From positions 1 through 64,000 of the forward strand of contig NZ_AUIH01000007.1 in assembly GCF_000423605.1 (NCBI RefSeq): a stretch of DNA of 64,000 nucleotides. Direction: 5' to 3'. The DNA comes from Saccharospirillum impatiens DSM 12546. GTDB lineage: Bacteria > Pseudomonadota > Gammaproteobacteria > Pseudomonadales > Natronospirillaceae. Positions 27,268 through 36,169 of the stretch are shown here, one piece after another; the stretch's first letter is position 1, and each line of letters begins with the position of its first letter. A program made the translations under genes and the position numbers. The notes below the pieces were generated by a model. It saw only the letters and a program-made list of their open reading frames with translations. It ran no database searches and was not told the DNA's origin.

Positions 27268-27906
27268 ATGAAACTCGAAGACATACGACGCGACTATTTA
27301 CAGGGTGGCCTGAACCGGGACGATCTCGACGCGAACCCGCTGGCCCAGTTCGAACACTGGATGAGCCAGGCGGTCGAAGCCGACCTGAACGCCGACCCTA
27401 CCGCCATGGTGCTGGCCACTGTGGATGCCAGCGGCCAGCCCAGCCAGCGTGTCGTGTTGCTTAAAGGCCTGACTGAACAAGGCTTCGTGTTCTACACCAA
27501 TTACGACAGCCACAAGGGCCGAGACCTGGCCGCCAACCCCAAAGCCAGCCTGCATTTTCCCTGGCTGGCGCTGGAGCGCCAGGTGATCGTATACGGTGAA
27601 ACGGAGAAACTCTCCCAAGCTGAGTCGGAAGCCTATTTTCACTCCCGGCCACGGGCCAGCCAGATCGGCGCCTGGACCAGCCACCAGAGCCAGAACATCA
27701 ACTCCCGCGAGGCGCTGGATGGCGCCTTTGAGGAAATGACCAACCGGTTTGGCAACGAGGAGATACCACTGCCCCCATTTTGGGGCGGCTACCGCGTTGT
27801 GCCCGAGCGCGTTGAATTCTGGCAAGGCCGCAGCGGTCGCCTGCACGATCGCTTTATGTACGAACGCAAAGGCCAGGTGTGGATGGTGCAGCGATTGCAG
27901 CCGTAA
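27268..27906 (+). CDS. pdxH: Pyridoxine/pyridoxamine 5'-phosphate oxidase PdxH
   Basis: A 212-residue FMN enzyme that makes pyridoxal 5'-phosphate. It shows R-x-Y-x-x-G-L as RRDYLQGGL, the substrate motif R-V-V-L-L-K-G, F-Y-T-N-Y-D-S-H-K-G, R-P-R-A-S-Q-I-G-A-W-T-S-x-Q-S and the terminal W-G-G-Y-R-V-V-P ... R-L-H-D-R. ATG 27268 has AGGAGA about six bases upstream, 35 bases after mutM, so the two may be co-transcribed. Confidence 0.96.
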   Translation: MKLEDIRRDYLQGGLNRDDLDANPLAQFEHWMSQAVEADLNADPTAMVLATVDASGQPSQRVVLLKGLTEQGFVFYTNYDSHKGRDLAANPKASLHFPWLALERQVIVYGETEKLSQAESEAYFHSRPRASQIGAWTSHQSQNINSREALDGAFEEMTNRFGNEEIPLPPFWGGYRVVPERVEFWQGRSGRLHDRFMYERKGQVWMVQRLQP

Positions 27907-27941
27907 ATCATTCAGCGATGGCGATGGCTTGACGTGTTTTT

Positions 27942-28058
27942 GTAGGAGGCCACTTCGTGGGCGACAGGAAGTATCCGGGCCGGTGAATACTGTTATTGCC
28001 AGTATTCATTGTCAGCGGTTACTTATGCTCCCTGCCGCTCAGGGGACTGACCTCCTAC
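27942..28058. repeat. REP/BIME-like palindrome cluster
   Basis: The 310-bp gap between pdxH and kynA holds a different palindromic element. GTAGGAGG (27942-27949) and CCTCCTAC (28051-28058) form perfect inverted ends. GTAGGAGG is followed by hairpin CCAC-TTC-GTGG, resembling Pseudomonas REP units with their GTAG tetranucleotide. Between the ends, TGAATACTG (27984-27992) pairs with CAGTATTCA (28000-28008). Only this one copy was seen in the window. Confidence 0.6.
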
Positions 28059-28216
28059 TTTTACAGCGGCCTAACCGGGGCCTGTGACGCCACAGTAACA
28101 CCGCCGTATAATTCAGCTTCCACCCGGTAACACTCTGTCTGATTGGTCTTCGCCGTGCGCCCTGGCCGAAATCCGGTTAGCATCCGGGGCTTGAATAACC
28201 CGGACCAAGAGCCTCT

Positions 28217-29008
28217 ATGCTGACCTACGCCACCTATCTTGAAGTCGATGACCTCATCAACCTGCAACACCCCAAGTCCGACCCGGAAGAGCACGACGAA
28301 CTGCTGTTCATTATTATTCATCAGACTTACGAGCTGTGGTTCAAACAGGTTCGGCATGAGCTGGAGTTTTTGGTTGAATTGCTGGATGCCGATGCACTGC
28401 CCCGTGCAGATCACACCCTGAAGCGCATCCTGAAAATCTTTAAAACCCTGGTGTCACAGATCGATATTCTGGAGACCATGACGCCGCTTGAGTTCGAAAG
28501 CTTCCGCAGTCGGCTCGACACTGCCAGTGGCTTTCAAAGCTATCAGTTCCGGGCCATCGAATTTGCATTGGGCCACAAACGGCCGCAGCCACTGACGTTT
28601 CAACCGGAGGGCAGTGTTGGTCGTCAGATGCTGGAAGCCGCCTATCACGACCGGTCTTTGTGGCAGGTGTTTATGCAATTGCTGGCGCGCCGGGGCTACG
28701 CGATTCCGGCATCGGTCACTCAGCCTGAGCCGACGGCGGCTACCGAAGCCCATGCCGATGTGCAGGAAGCGTTATTGGCCATCTACCAATCCGACCACCA
28801 GTTGGCATCGTTGTGTGAACTGCTGGTCGATCTGGATGAAGGTTTGCAAGAGTGGCGCTACCGGCATGTCAAAATGGTGCAACGTACCATTGGCACCCGG
28901 ATGGGCAGCGGCGGCTCAAGCGGTGCCGAGTACCTGATCAACACCTTGTTCAAGCCTGTCTTCCCCGATTTGTGGGAAATACGCGCCCGCATTGGTGCGC
29001 CTGCTTGA
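28217..29008 (+). CDS. kynA: Tryptophan 2,3-dioxygenase
   Basis: A 263-residue heme dioxygenase opening the indole ring of L-tryptophan to N-formylkynurenine. Conserved segments: L-T-Y-A-T-Y-L at the start, L-L-F-I-I-I-H-Q-T-Y-E-L-W-F-K-Q (distal His in I-I-H), F-R-S-R-L-x-x-A-S-G-F-Q-S, and R-H-V-K-M-V-Q-R-T-I-G-T-R-M-G-S-G-G-S-S-G (proximal heme His). No kynureninase or formamidase gene is nearby, so it acts alone in this locus. AAGAG precedes ATG 28217. Confidence 0.96.
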   Translation: MLTYATYLEVDDLINLQHPKSDPEEHDELLFIIIHQTYELWFKQVRHELEFLVELLDADALPRADHTLKRILKIFKTLVSQIDILETMTPLEFESFRSRLDTASGFQSYQFRAIEFALGHKRPQPLTFQPEGSVGRQMLEAAYHDRSLWQVFMQLLARRGYAIPASVTQPEPTAATEAHADVQEALLAIYQSDHQLASLCELLVDLDEGLQEWRYRHVKMVQRTIGTRMGSGGSSGAEYLINTLFKPVFPDLWEIRARIGAPA

Positions 29009-29035
29009 GTCAGGCACTTACATCAAGCCTCTGAA

Positions 29036-29455
29036 TTAAGGTACGGCCTGGTAAAGCTGAGTCAAAAACGCACGAAGGGCAGCCGAACCCGCGGGTGTCA
29101 TCAGCCAGGCGAGACCGGCGAGGTTCAGCGCTACGGTTACCCAAAACAAGCGGCGAAACGCCGCTTTTTGCGTTTTATGCCGGAAGCGGTGCTGAGCAAG
29201 TCGCGCACCTGGCCAGCCACCGAACAGAGCCAGCAAATGCAGGCTGTTTTCGGCAATGCGCCAACGGCCCTTCTGTGCGGCCTCTTTATCCAGGGCATAG
29301 GCGGCATAGCACAACAGACTCATGACCAAATACAGCGACACCAGCGTTCTGGGCACCATTCCATTCACATAGGCGATCGCAAGCGCGACCATGAAGACAG
29401 ACGACGCATAAACCGTCAGTGGGGTAGTGCGCCGATGTGTTGACGTATCGGTCAT
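29036..29455 (-). CDS. DUF1294 small membrane protein
   Basis: A 139-residue protein with two N-terminal helices, one C-terminal helix and the DUF1294 signature: Y-A-A-Y-A-L-D-K-x-A-A-Q-K-G-R-W-R-I-A-E-x-x-L-H-L-L-A-L-F-G-G-W-P-G-A, then R-H-K-T-Q-K-A-A-F-R. Family function is unknown; some homologues are fused to cold-shock domains, but none is present here. The start is uncertain: ATG 29455 is chosen, with ATG 29497 as an alternative adding 14 polar residues. Convergent with kynA. Confidence 0.82.
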   Translation of the reverse strand: MTDTSTHRRTTPLTVYASSVFMVALAIAYVNGMVPRTLVSLYLVMSLLCYAAYALDKEAAQKGRWRIAENSLHLLALFGGWPGARLAQHRFRHKTQKAAFRRLFWVTVALNLAGLAWLMTPAGSAALRAFLTQLYQAVP

Positions 29456-29694
29456 GGATCTTCGTTTCCCGGTCAGTTTTTTGGCAGTTTCTGTCATCGA
29501 ACGTTGGCTTCACTGTAAAAGTTACGGTCTGCATGCAACCGCCTATCTTGGTAAAAGCTTGAATATGCTGGTTCAGTGACCACTCGGTGCCAGTGGCAGG
29601 CTGGTCAATGAAAACAGAGCTGTTGAGGTGAGTGTGAATTCCAAGACGCCATAGGCTATTCTATTTAGCCAATCGCGTCACCAAGAGGTAGCTG

Positions 29695-30873
29695 TTGCAC
29701 CTGCCAACTCTAATCGCCATCACTCTGATCCTGAATGCCCTGCTCGGTTTGTTGATGGTGGTCATTTACGATCTAAGCAAACGCAAACCCTGCTTTCTGC
29801 ATTGGGCGCTGTCCTGCCTGGTATTCTCGCTGGGCATTGCACTGGCCAGTGCCCGGACCTCGATTGAATTGCCGGTGGTGACTTATGGCCTGGCCAATCT
29901 AATGCTATTGGCAGCGCCTGTTCTCGCCATACTGGGCATCCTCGATTTTATTGGGGCCGAGTTGTCGCCGCGAGTGACCCGTAAAACACTGCTGACTGCC
30001 GCTGTGCTGGCCGTCGCCGTGCTGGCTGCGAGCTACTCGAATAAAGCGTTCTTCAACGCGGTAACGGCAATGCTGATGGCCGGGTGTTTTGCCACTGGCG
30101 CCCTGTGGATTCGTCAGCTTTCACTGCGCAACACCGCACCGCGCCTACTGCTTCTGTCACTCTATATTGCCCACGCTGTCGTCTTACTGGTGCTGGCCGG
30201 TTTGTTACTGGGCTCGACTGCAGCGCCTCAAGGCTGGATCTATGAGCTGGTGCTGTCCAGTCACGTTCTGCTGACGACGGGCACCTCAATGCTGTTCCCC
30301 TTGCTGGTCTACGTCGCCACCGAACAACGCCTGAAACGTCTGGCCAACCAGGACGAACTCACCCAACTGTTCAATCGACGCGCCTTCTTCAACATTTCTG
30401 ACGACTTGTTCGACGAGTCGGTTCGAGCCGTTTCCGACTTCAGCGTTCTGATGATCGACCTCGATCATTTTAAACAGGTCAACGATCAATGGGGACACGC
30501 CATTGGCGACCATTGCTTGCAACAGACGGCTCAGACACTGCAAGCTCAATTACGAGAGCAGGACATTCTGGCCCGGTTGGGTGGAGAGGAATTTGCGGTC
30601 ACGTTACCCGGGATCGACGCCGACGAGGCGCGCGACATCGCCCAGCGCCTTTGCCGGTGCCTGGCCCAGAAACCGGTGATGGTCGATGGCCAGGCCATTC
30701 AGATTACCGTCAGCGTGGGCGGCGTCCAGCGCAAGAAAGAACACGCTAACGTTCAGGACATGCTGTTGCAGGCTGATCACGCTCTGTACAGCGCCAAGTC
30801 AAACGGACGTAACAAGGTTATCTTTCACACCCCCGCTCAGTCGAGCTCGCCCGGGCAGGGTGCGCCTGCCTAG
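29695..30873 (+). CDS. Membrane-bound diguanylate cyclase
   Basis: A 392-residue protein. Residues 1-210 contain about seven hydrophobic helices forming an integral sensor domain of a type I cannot name. The C-terminal GGDEF domain shows D-x-L-T-Q-L-F-N-R-R-A-F, D-L-D-H-F-K-Q-V-N-D and the active site R-L-G-G-E-E-F; R-E-Q-D five residues before GGEEF is an intact inhibitory I-site. It should make cyclic di-GMP with product feedback. Start is TTG 29695 with AGAGG six bases upstream. No EAL domain or partner gene adjoins. Confidence 0.93.
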   Translation: MHLPTLIAITLILNALLGLLMVVIYDLSKRKPCFLHWALSCLVFSLGIALASARTSIELPVVTYGLANLMLLAAPVLAILGILDFIGAELSPRVTRKTLLTAAVLAVAVLAASYSNKAFFNAVTAMLMAGCFATGALWIRQLSLRNTAPRLLLLSLYIAHAVVLLVLAGLLLGSTAAPQGWIYELVLSSHVLLTTGTSMLFPLLVYVATEQRLKRLANQDELTQLFNRRAFFNISDDLFDESVRAVSDFSVLMIDLDHFKQVNDQWGHAIGDHCLQQTAQTLQAQLREQDILARLGGEEFAVTLPGIDADEARDIAQRLCRCLAQKPVMVDGQAIQITVSVGGVQRKKEHANVQDMLLQADHALYSAKSNGRNKVIFHTPAQSSSPGQGAPA

Positions 30874-30876
30874 AAG

Positions 30877-31113
30877 TCAGTAGTCAACCACGCGTTCAAA
30901 ACCTCCGTAAATAAGCCGCTTTCCGCCGAAAGGCATGGGGTTCACACCTGGGCTTAACTGTGGTTCTGCCATTACCTGAGCCATTCGTTTGTTCCGCACC
31001 GCTGTTGTGGACGTGTCGATCGGGTGCAAAGCTCGTTCTGCCAGAAATGGGCGTGGCCAGAAGCCGGCGAACTCTTGCTGGAAAATGTGATCAAGTTGTT
31101 GGTTGAGAGTCAT
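30877..31113 (-). CDS. Hypothetical 78-residue protein
   Basis: Ends three bases from the diguanylate cyclase stop on the opposite strand. The translation (starting MTLNQQLDHIFQQEFAGFWP) is amphipathic, with a compact Pro/Gly-rich second half ending Y-G-G-F-E-R-V-V-D-Y. It looks like a folded small cytoplasmic protein, but no family was recognised. No clear ribosome-binding site is seen for ATG 31113; a GTG at 31131 is an alternative. If it is not a gene, 30874-31297 is a 424-bp noncoding stretch. Confidence 0.45.
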   Translation of the reverse strand: MTLNQQLDHIFQQEFAGFWPRPFLAERALHPIDTSTTAVRNKRMAQVMAEPQLSPGVNPMPFGGKRLIYGGFERVVDY

Positions 31114-31297
31114 CTTTGTGCTTGCGTCCACAGGCCGAAGTGTCAGTCTGGCAGGGGAAAAGTAGCACTGTTTGTCGCCGGGTTGGAAGGCAGAGGCAAT
31201 ACCCGTGACATAACAGGCAACCGCGCTTTGACGGGCCGTGTTTTAGCACGACTTTGGGTATACTCGCCCAACTGACTCACACTCAAGGATTATTGAG

Positions 31298-34200
31298 ATG
31301 AAAGGATCTGTTCTGCCGCGCTGGTTTGGCGCTGGGTTGTTGTGGCTATTGACGCTGGCGTTTGCCCAGCCCGCCCTGGCTGAGTTTTATGTGTCCACGG
31401 TGTTCGAATCCCAGTACGAAGGTGCGCCTGCTCTGACGTTGAGGTTCACCGAAGCACTGGACCCTCAGACTGACCTCGACGCCTTCGTGACGATACAGCC
31501 CGCGCCGGCCGATGGCAGCTACTGGATCAGCAATGACGGCGGAGTCAGTTGGACACTTCCGTTTGTGGAGCCCAGTACCACGTATCAGATCCGCATTTCC
31601 GGCAAACCCCGGTCGGTCGACAACCAGCGCCTGACCACAGAGTCGGTCGTGGCCGACAATGCGATGAACGGACAGTCAGACCAGTGGCAGATCACCACCC
31701 GGCCGATGGTGGCCTCGGCCAGCTTTGCCAGCCAGGGGGAGTTGCTGGTGGGCGATATTCAAAACGGTTTGCCGGTTACAGTGGTGAACCAGAGTGAGGT
31801 CGAGCTCGACGTGTTTCGGGTACGAGACGACCGGCTTGAAGCCTTTCTGGCCTATACGTTTTATTCGGGCCGAACCTATTACTCTACGCTCAATGAGCTC
31901 GATGACTACGCCGATCTGGCGCACAGTGCTCGCTACCAGGTAGACCCGCGAAGCAACACACGCACCAGCGTCAACCTGAACCTCGACCCGGTACTGGACG
32001 AGCATGACAGCGGCTTCTTTGTAGCCGTGTTGCGTCAGCCGGGCGACTATGACTACCAGTTTGATACCCGCTTTTTTACCCTGTCGGACCTCGGTCTGCA
32101 TGCACGCGTTTACGGCCGTGAAATTCAGGTGCAACTGAACGCCATTAGCAGCGGCGAGCCGCTGGAAGGCGTTGAACTGACCTATTACTGGCACGAACAA
32201 AACCGGTCTGGCTACACCCGAGTAGCGCGCACCGATGAGCAAGGGCAACACCGCCTGGAAACCAACGACCAGCCCCGGCTGATCGTTGCACGCCAGGGCA
32301 ACCAGACCAGCTATGTCCGGCTCGACCGGGCGGCACTGGACCTGTCAGCCTACAGCAACGTTACCGAACGCCACCGCGATCAGCAGAGCTTTCTCTACGG
32401 TCCGCGAGACCTGTATCGGCCTGGCGAACAGGTGCAAATCAATATGCTGCGTCGCGATTACGATGGCCAGCCGATCGCCAACCCGACCCTGGAAGCCCAC
32501 CTGTACGATCCCCGTGGCCGCAAGATTGAAGACATTGCCTGGCGCGCGGGCCCCTCTGGCCTGTACCAGCACAGCCTGACCTTGCCCGACGATGCCGCCA
32601 CCGGCACCTGGCAATGGATCGTCGAACCCGACCGTGCGGTACAGCGCGAGACCTACAACTTTCAGGTCGAGACGTTTTTGCCTGAAAGGATGACGCTGTC
32701 GTTTTTCCCCGGCGGTACCGACCGCATGCCGCGCCTGAGCACCCTGCCCGCTGACATTCCTGTTCAGGGCGACTACTTGTATGGCGCACCGGCAGCCGGT
32801 AATGAGGTTGACGCCCTGGCGACCGTACGCCCGATCACCCGGGTGTTTGAGCAATGGCCCAACCTCACCGTCGGTGACGCCCGCCAGCCGCTGGATACCG
32901 ACACCCTGAGCCTGACCGCCATTACCCTCGATGGCACCGGGGCCGGGCAACTGACCCTGCCCGACGCCTGGAGCAATACGGATGTGCCACTGGCGTTTAA
33001 TGTCGCTGGCAGCTTGTATGAAAGTGGCGGCCGACCGGTCACGCGGAACCAGCAACTGATCCTGATGCCACCCGTCGAAACGCTGGTGGGCATTGAGCCC
33101 CTGTTTCAGGACCGGCCAGCCGCGAACGCTGACGTCGGCTTTAAAGTCTTCGCACTGTCAAAAGACGGCGCAGCCATTGATGGCGAGGTAAGCGTTCAGC
33201 TGTTTCGCGATCATCGTGAATATTACTGGTGGTTCGACGAGGATAACGGCTGGAGCTGGCGATATGACGCGAACCGCTATGTCACCGAGTCCCGCACCCT
33301 GACAACAACCGAAGACGGCGTTGAGGTTCAGCTACCAGTGCAATGGGGCGATTACGAACTGCGCGTGACCCACGAAGGCGGTGCGCGCTCGGTCTACTAC
33401 TTCCGAACCCAGTACAGTGGTTACAGCGATGCGGACTCGTCAGTGGTACGACCCGATCAGATTCCGCTGACGCTGGATCAGGATGCCTACGAACCCGGTG
33501 AAACCGCCACATTGCGCGTGATTGCTCCAGCGGCAGGGCGTGCGCTGATCAACGTTGAAAGCCAGGCCGGAGTCCTGTACTCGACACACCAGGACCTCGA
33601 AGCGGGTGAATCGGAAATTACCTTGCCGACGGATACCCACTGGAATCGCCACGACCTGTATGTGTCGCTGATGTTGCTGACCCCGGCCAATCAGGTCACT
33701 GAGGTCGCCCCGAAACGCACCCTGGGGCTGATTCACCTGCCCATGCAGCGACCAGACCGTGAATTCGAGGTGACCGTTAGCGCGCCTGACCGGATGGAGC
33801 CAAACCAACCTATCAAGGCCGAAATAACGGTTGAGAATGCCGATGACTTCGCCGGCCAGAGACTGTATGCCACCGTGGCGCTGGTCGATATGGGCGTGCT
33901 TAACATTACCCGCTATCAGCGGCCCCAACCGGAACAGTTCTTCTTTTCACCGCGCCGGTTCGAGGCCCAGTACCAGGATGTGTATCACCGCATCATCAAT
34001 AACCTCGGGCTCGACATGGTGCGCCAGCGGTTCGGCGGCGGTTTTGCAGAAAGTGACGATGCGCTGTCGCGCGGCGGCGAGGAACCGAAGAGCGATGTGC
34101 GCATCCTGTCGTACCTGTCGGAACCGGTCGAGTTTATCGATGGTCAGGCTGAGGTCAGCTTTGATCTGCCCGACTTCAATGGCCGGTTGAAGTGGATGGT

Positions 34201-36169
34201 CGTTGCCTGGGGTGAACGCAGCTTTGGCAGCACCGAAGCCGAAACCCAGGTCGCCGACCGACTAGTAGTCGAGGCCGCACTGCCGCGTTTTATGGGGTTT
34301 GGCGACCAAAGCACCCTGGCTCTGGATGTTCACAACCTCTCCGGAGCCGATCAGGATCTGTCGGTCGACATCGCCATCGGTGGTGCGATCAGCGCTAGCG
34401 AGCCGGCTGACCGGCTAACTTTGAAAGACGGCGAGAAAACCACGCTGCGCATTGCGCTCAATGCCGGGCACGAGACCGGCACTGGCGACATCGCCGTGCG
34501 CCTGAGCAATGGCGATGATCTCGACATCAACCGAACCTGGTCGCTCGGCGTGCGCAGCGCCCACCCCTGGCAGACCCGGTATGAGCGCACCCGCATCGAC
34601 GCACAAACGCTGTGGCAACCCGAACCGCGCACCGACGACCTGATCGCCGATACCGTTCAGGCGCAACTGACCCTGTCGAACCGGCCCGCCATCGATTTCG
34701 CCGAGCATTTGCGAGCCCTGCTGCATTACCCTTACGGTTGCCTGGAGCAAACCATCAGTTCGACCTACCCCTGGCTGCTGATAAACCCGCAACTGGCCCG
34801 GGATCTTGGCTTGGTGCAGGCTCTGGAAAGCCGGTTCGAGGAACCCTACACCGAGGCGTTCCGACGCACTCAAATTGAAACCGGCCTGGCCCGCACACTG
34901 GCCAAGCAGAAGGATTCCGGGCTCTTTGGTTATTGGGATTCGGGTTCAGTCGATGCGCACTGGGGCACCGTCTATGCAGCCGATTTGCTGGTCGACGCCC
35001 GCCGCCTCGGCATGCCCGTCGATGCCGACCGGCTCGACCGCACGCTGACTACGCTGCAGGGCCTGCTGCGCGGCTCACTCGGTGTTACCGGTTGGAGCGA
35101 TGACGCCGCGTATCAGCAGTTCGCCGTGCGCGCCTATGCCGCTTCCGTATTGGCTAAAGCGGGACAGGGGTCTCTCAGTGACGTGCGCCGGCTCTACGAT
35201 CAGGCGCTTGAACGTGACTACGATCAGTCGGGCCTGGGCTGGATGCAGCTGGCCGTCGCCCTTGAAACCGAGGGCGATACTCAGCGGGCCGCCGTTGCCG
35301 CCGACAAGGGCATGACCGTGCAACGTGAGCGTCATCGCTATTACAGCGATTACGGCAGCCCGTTGCGCGATGCGGCACTGACGCTGGCACTGGCCCTTGA
35401 ACACGGCTTCGAAGCCGGGCCTTTGTGGCAACGTGTGCCCGATCTGATGCGTGAAAAACAGTGGTTCAGCACCCAGGAGCGCGTCGCACTGGCCAAACTG
35501 GCGCTCCAGTTCTCAGCCCGAGCCGAACCCTGGCAAGCGACGCTCAAACTCGACTCGCTCGATCAGCGTCTGGACCGGAAAGGGGCCTTCAATACGCTGA
35601 TCGATGGCGATCAACTGGCCAGCTTGCGGGGTATTGAAGCCGGCGATCAGCCCATCTACGCCAGCCTGGTCTACAGCGGAGCACCGCTTGAAGCGCCCGA
35701 GCCCTATGCCCAAACGTTGCGAGTGGAGCGCGACACCTATGATATTCAGGGTGAGCCGCTCGACATCACCGAGCCGCTGACCACCGGGGATCTGGTCATC
35801 GTACGCCTGTCGGTCACCAGTGAGGCCCGGGTGCCCGAAGCCTTGCTGGTCGATCTGCTGCCGGCGGGACTGGAGATCGAAAACCAGAACCTGGCCAACG
35901 CCAGTGTGAACCTCGATGACGTGCGCATCGACGGCGATTCGGTCGGCGACTATTTCCGCAACCGGGTGGCCTATGAAGAAGTTCGCGACGACCGTTATGT
36001 CGCGGCTCTGGATGTCTCCGAATGGCAGGGCCAGGTGCTGTACTACCTGGCTCGTGCGGTGACGCCCGGCGAGTACGCCATACCCGGCGCTTATGTGGAA
36101 GATATGTACCGGCCGGATATCCAGAGCCTGGGTCGCTCGCCCGGCCGTCTGGTCGTGTTGCCACGCTGA
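31298..36169 (+). CDS. yfhM: Bacterial alpha-2-macroglobulin (YfhM-like)
   Basis: A 1623-residue periplasmic protease-trapping protein. A Sec signal peptide (LLTLAFAQPALA) leads into macroglobulin-like domains; a bait region lies in the middle; the complement-type thioester motif C-L-E-Q is at residues 1148-1151 (in Y-P-Y-G-C-L-E-Q-T), followed by the helical thioester domain and a C-terminal receptor-like domain. E. coli YfhM is a lipoprotein, but here there is no lipobox, so it may be soluble in the periplasm. The stop overlaps the pbpC start (TGATG), a pairing widely conserved and thought to couple peptidoglycan repair to defence against host proteases. Confidence 0.94.
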   Translation: MKGSVLPRWFGAGLLWLLTLAFAQPALAEFYVSTVFESQYEGAPALTLRFTEALDPQTDLDAFVTIQPAPADGSYWISNDGGVSWTLPFVEPSTTYQIRISGKPRSVDNQRLTTESVVADNAMNGQSDQWQITTRPMVASASFASQGELLVGDIQNGLPVTVVNQSEVELDVFRVRDDRLEAFLAYTFYSGRTYYSTLNELDDYADLAHSARYQVDPRSNTRTSVNLNLDPVLDEHDSGFFVAVLRQPGDYDYQFDTRFFTLSDLGLHARVYGREIQVQLNAISSGEPLEGVELTYYWHEQNRSGYTRVARTDEQGQHRLETNDQPRLIVARQGNQTSYVRLDRAALDLSAYSNVTERHRDQQSFLYGPRDLYRPGEQVQINMLRRDYDGQPIANPTLEAHLYDPRGRKIEDIAWRAGPSGLYQHSLTLPDDAATGTWQWIVEPDRAVQRETYNFQVETFLPERMTLSFFPGGTDRMPRLSTLPADIPVQGDYLYGAPAAGNEVDALATVRPITRVFEQWPNLTVGDARQPLDTDTLSLTAITLDGTGAGQLTLPDAWSNTDVPLAFNVAGSLYESGGRPVTRNQQLILMPPVETLVGIEPLFQDRPAANADVGFKVFALSKDGAAIDGEVSVQLFRDHREYYWWFDEDNGWSWRYDANRYVTESRTLTTTEDGVEVQLPVQWGDYELRVTHEGGARSVYYFRTQYSGYSDADSSVVRPDQIPLTLDQDAYEPGETATLRVIAPAAGRALINVESQAGVLYSTHQDLEAGESEITLPTDTHWNRHDLYVSLMLLTPANQVTEVAPKRTLGLIHLPMQRPDREFEVTVSAPDRMEPNQPIKAEITVENADDFAGQRLYATVALVDMGVLNITRYQRPQPEQFFFSPRRFEAQYQDVYHRIINNLGLDMVRQRFGGGFAESDDALSRGGEEPKSDVRILSYLSEPVEFIDGQAEVSFDLPDFNGRLKWMVVAWGERSFGSTEAETQVADRLVVEAALPRFMGFGDQSTLALDVHNLSGADQDLSVDIAIGGAISASEPADRLTLKDGEKTTLRIALNAGHETGTGDIAVRLSNGDDLDINRTWSLGVRSAHPWQTRYERTRIDAQTLWQPEPRTDDLIADTVQAQLTLSNRPAIDFAEHLRALLHYPYGCLEQTISSTYPWLLINPQLARDLGLVQALESRFEEPYTEAFRRTQIETGLARTLAKQKDSGLFGYWDSGSVDAHWGTVYAADLLVDARRLGMPVDADRLDRTLTTLQGLLRGSLGVTGWSDDAAYQQFAVRAYAASVLAKAGQGSLSDVRRLYDQALERDYDQSGLGWMQLAVALETEGDTQRAAVAADKGMTVQRERHRYYSDYGSPLRDAALTLALALEHGFEAGPLWQRVPDLMREKQWFSTQERVALAKLALQFSARAEPWQATLKLDSLDQRLDRKGAFNTLIDGDQLASLRGIEAGDQPIYASLVYSGAPLEAPEPYAQTLRVERDTYDIQGEPLDITEPLTTGDLVIVRLSVTSEARVPEALLVDLLPAGLEIENQNLANASVNLDDVRIDGDSVGDYFRNRVAYEEVRDDRYVAALDVSEWQGQVLYYLARAVTPGEYAIPGAYVEDMYRPDIQSLGRSPGRLVVLPR

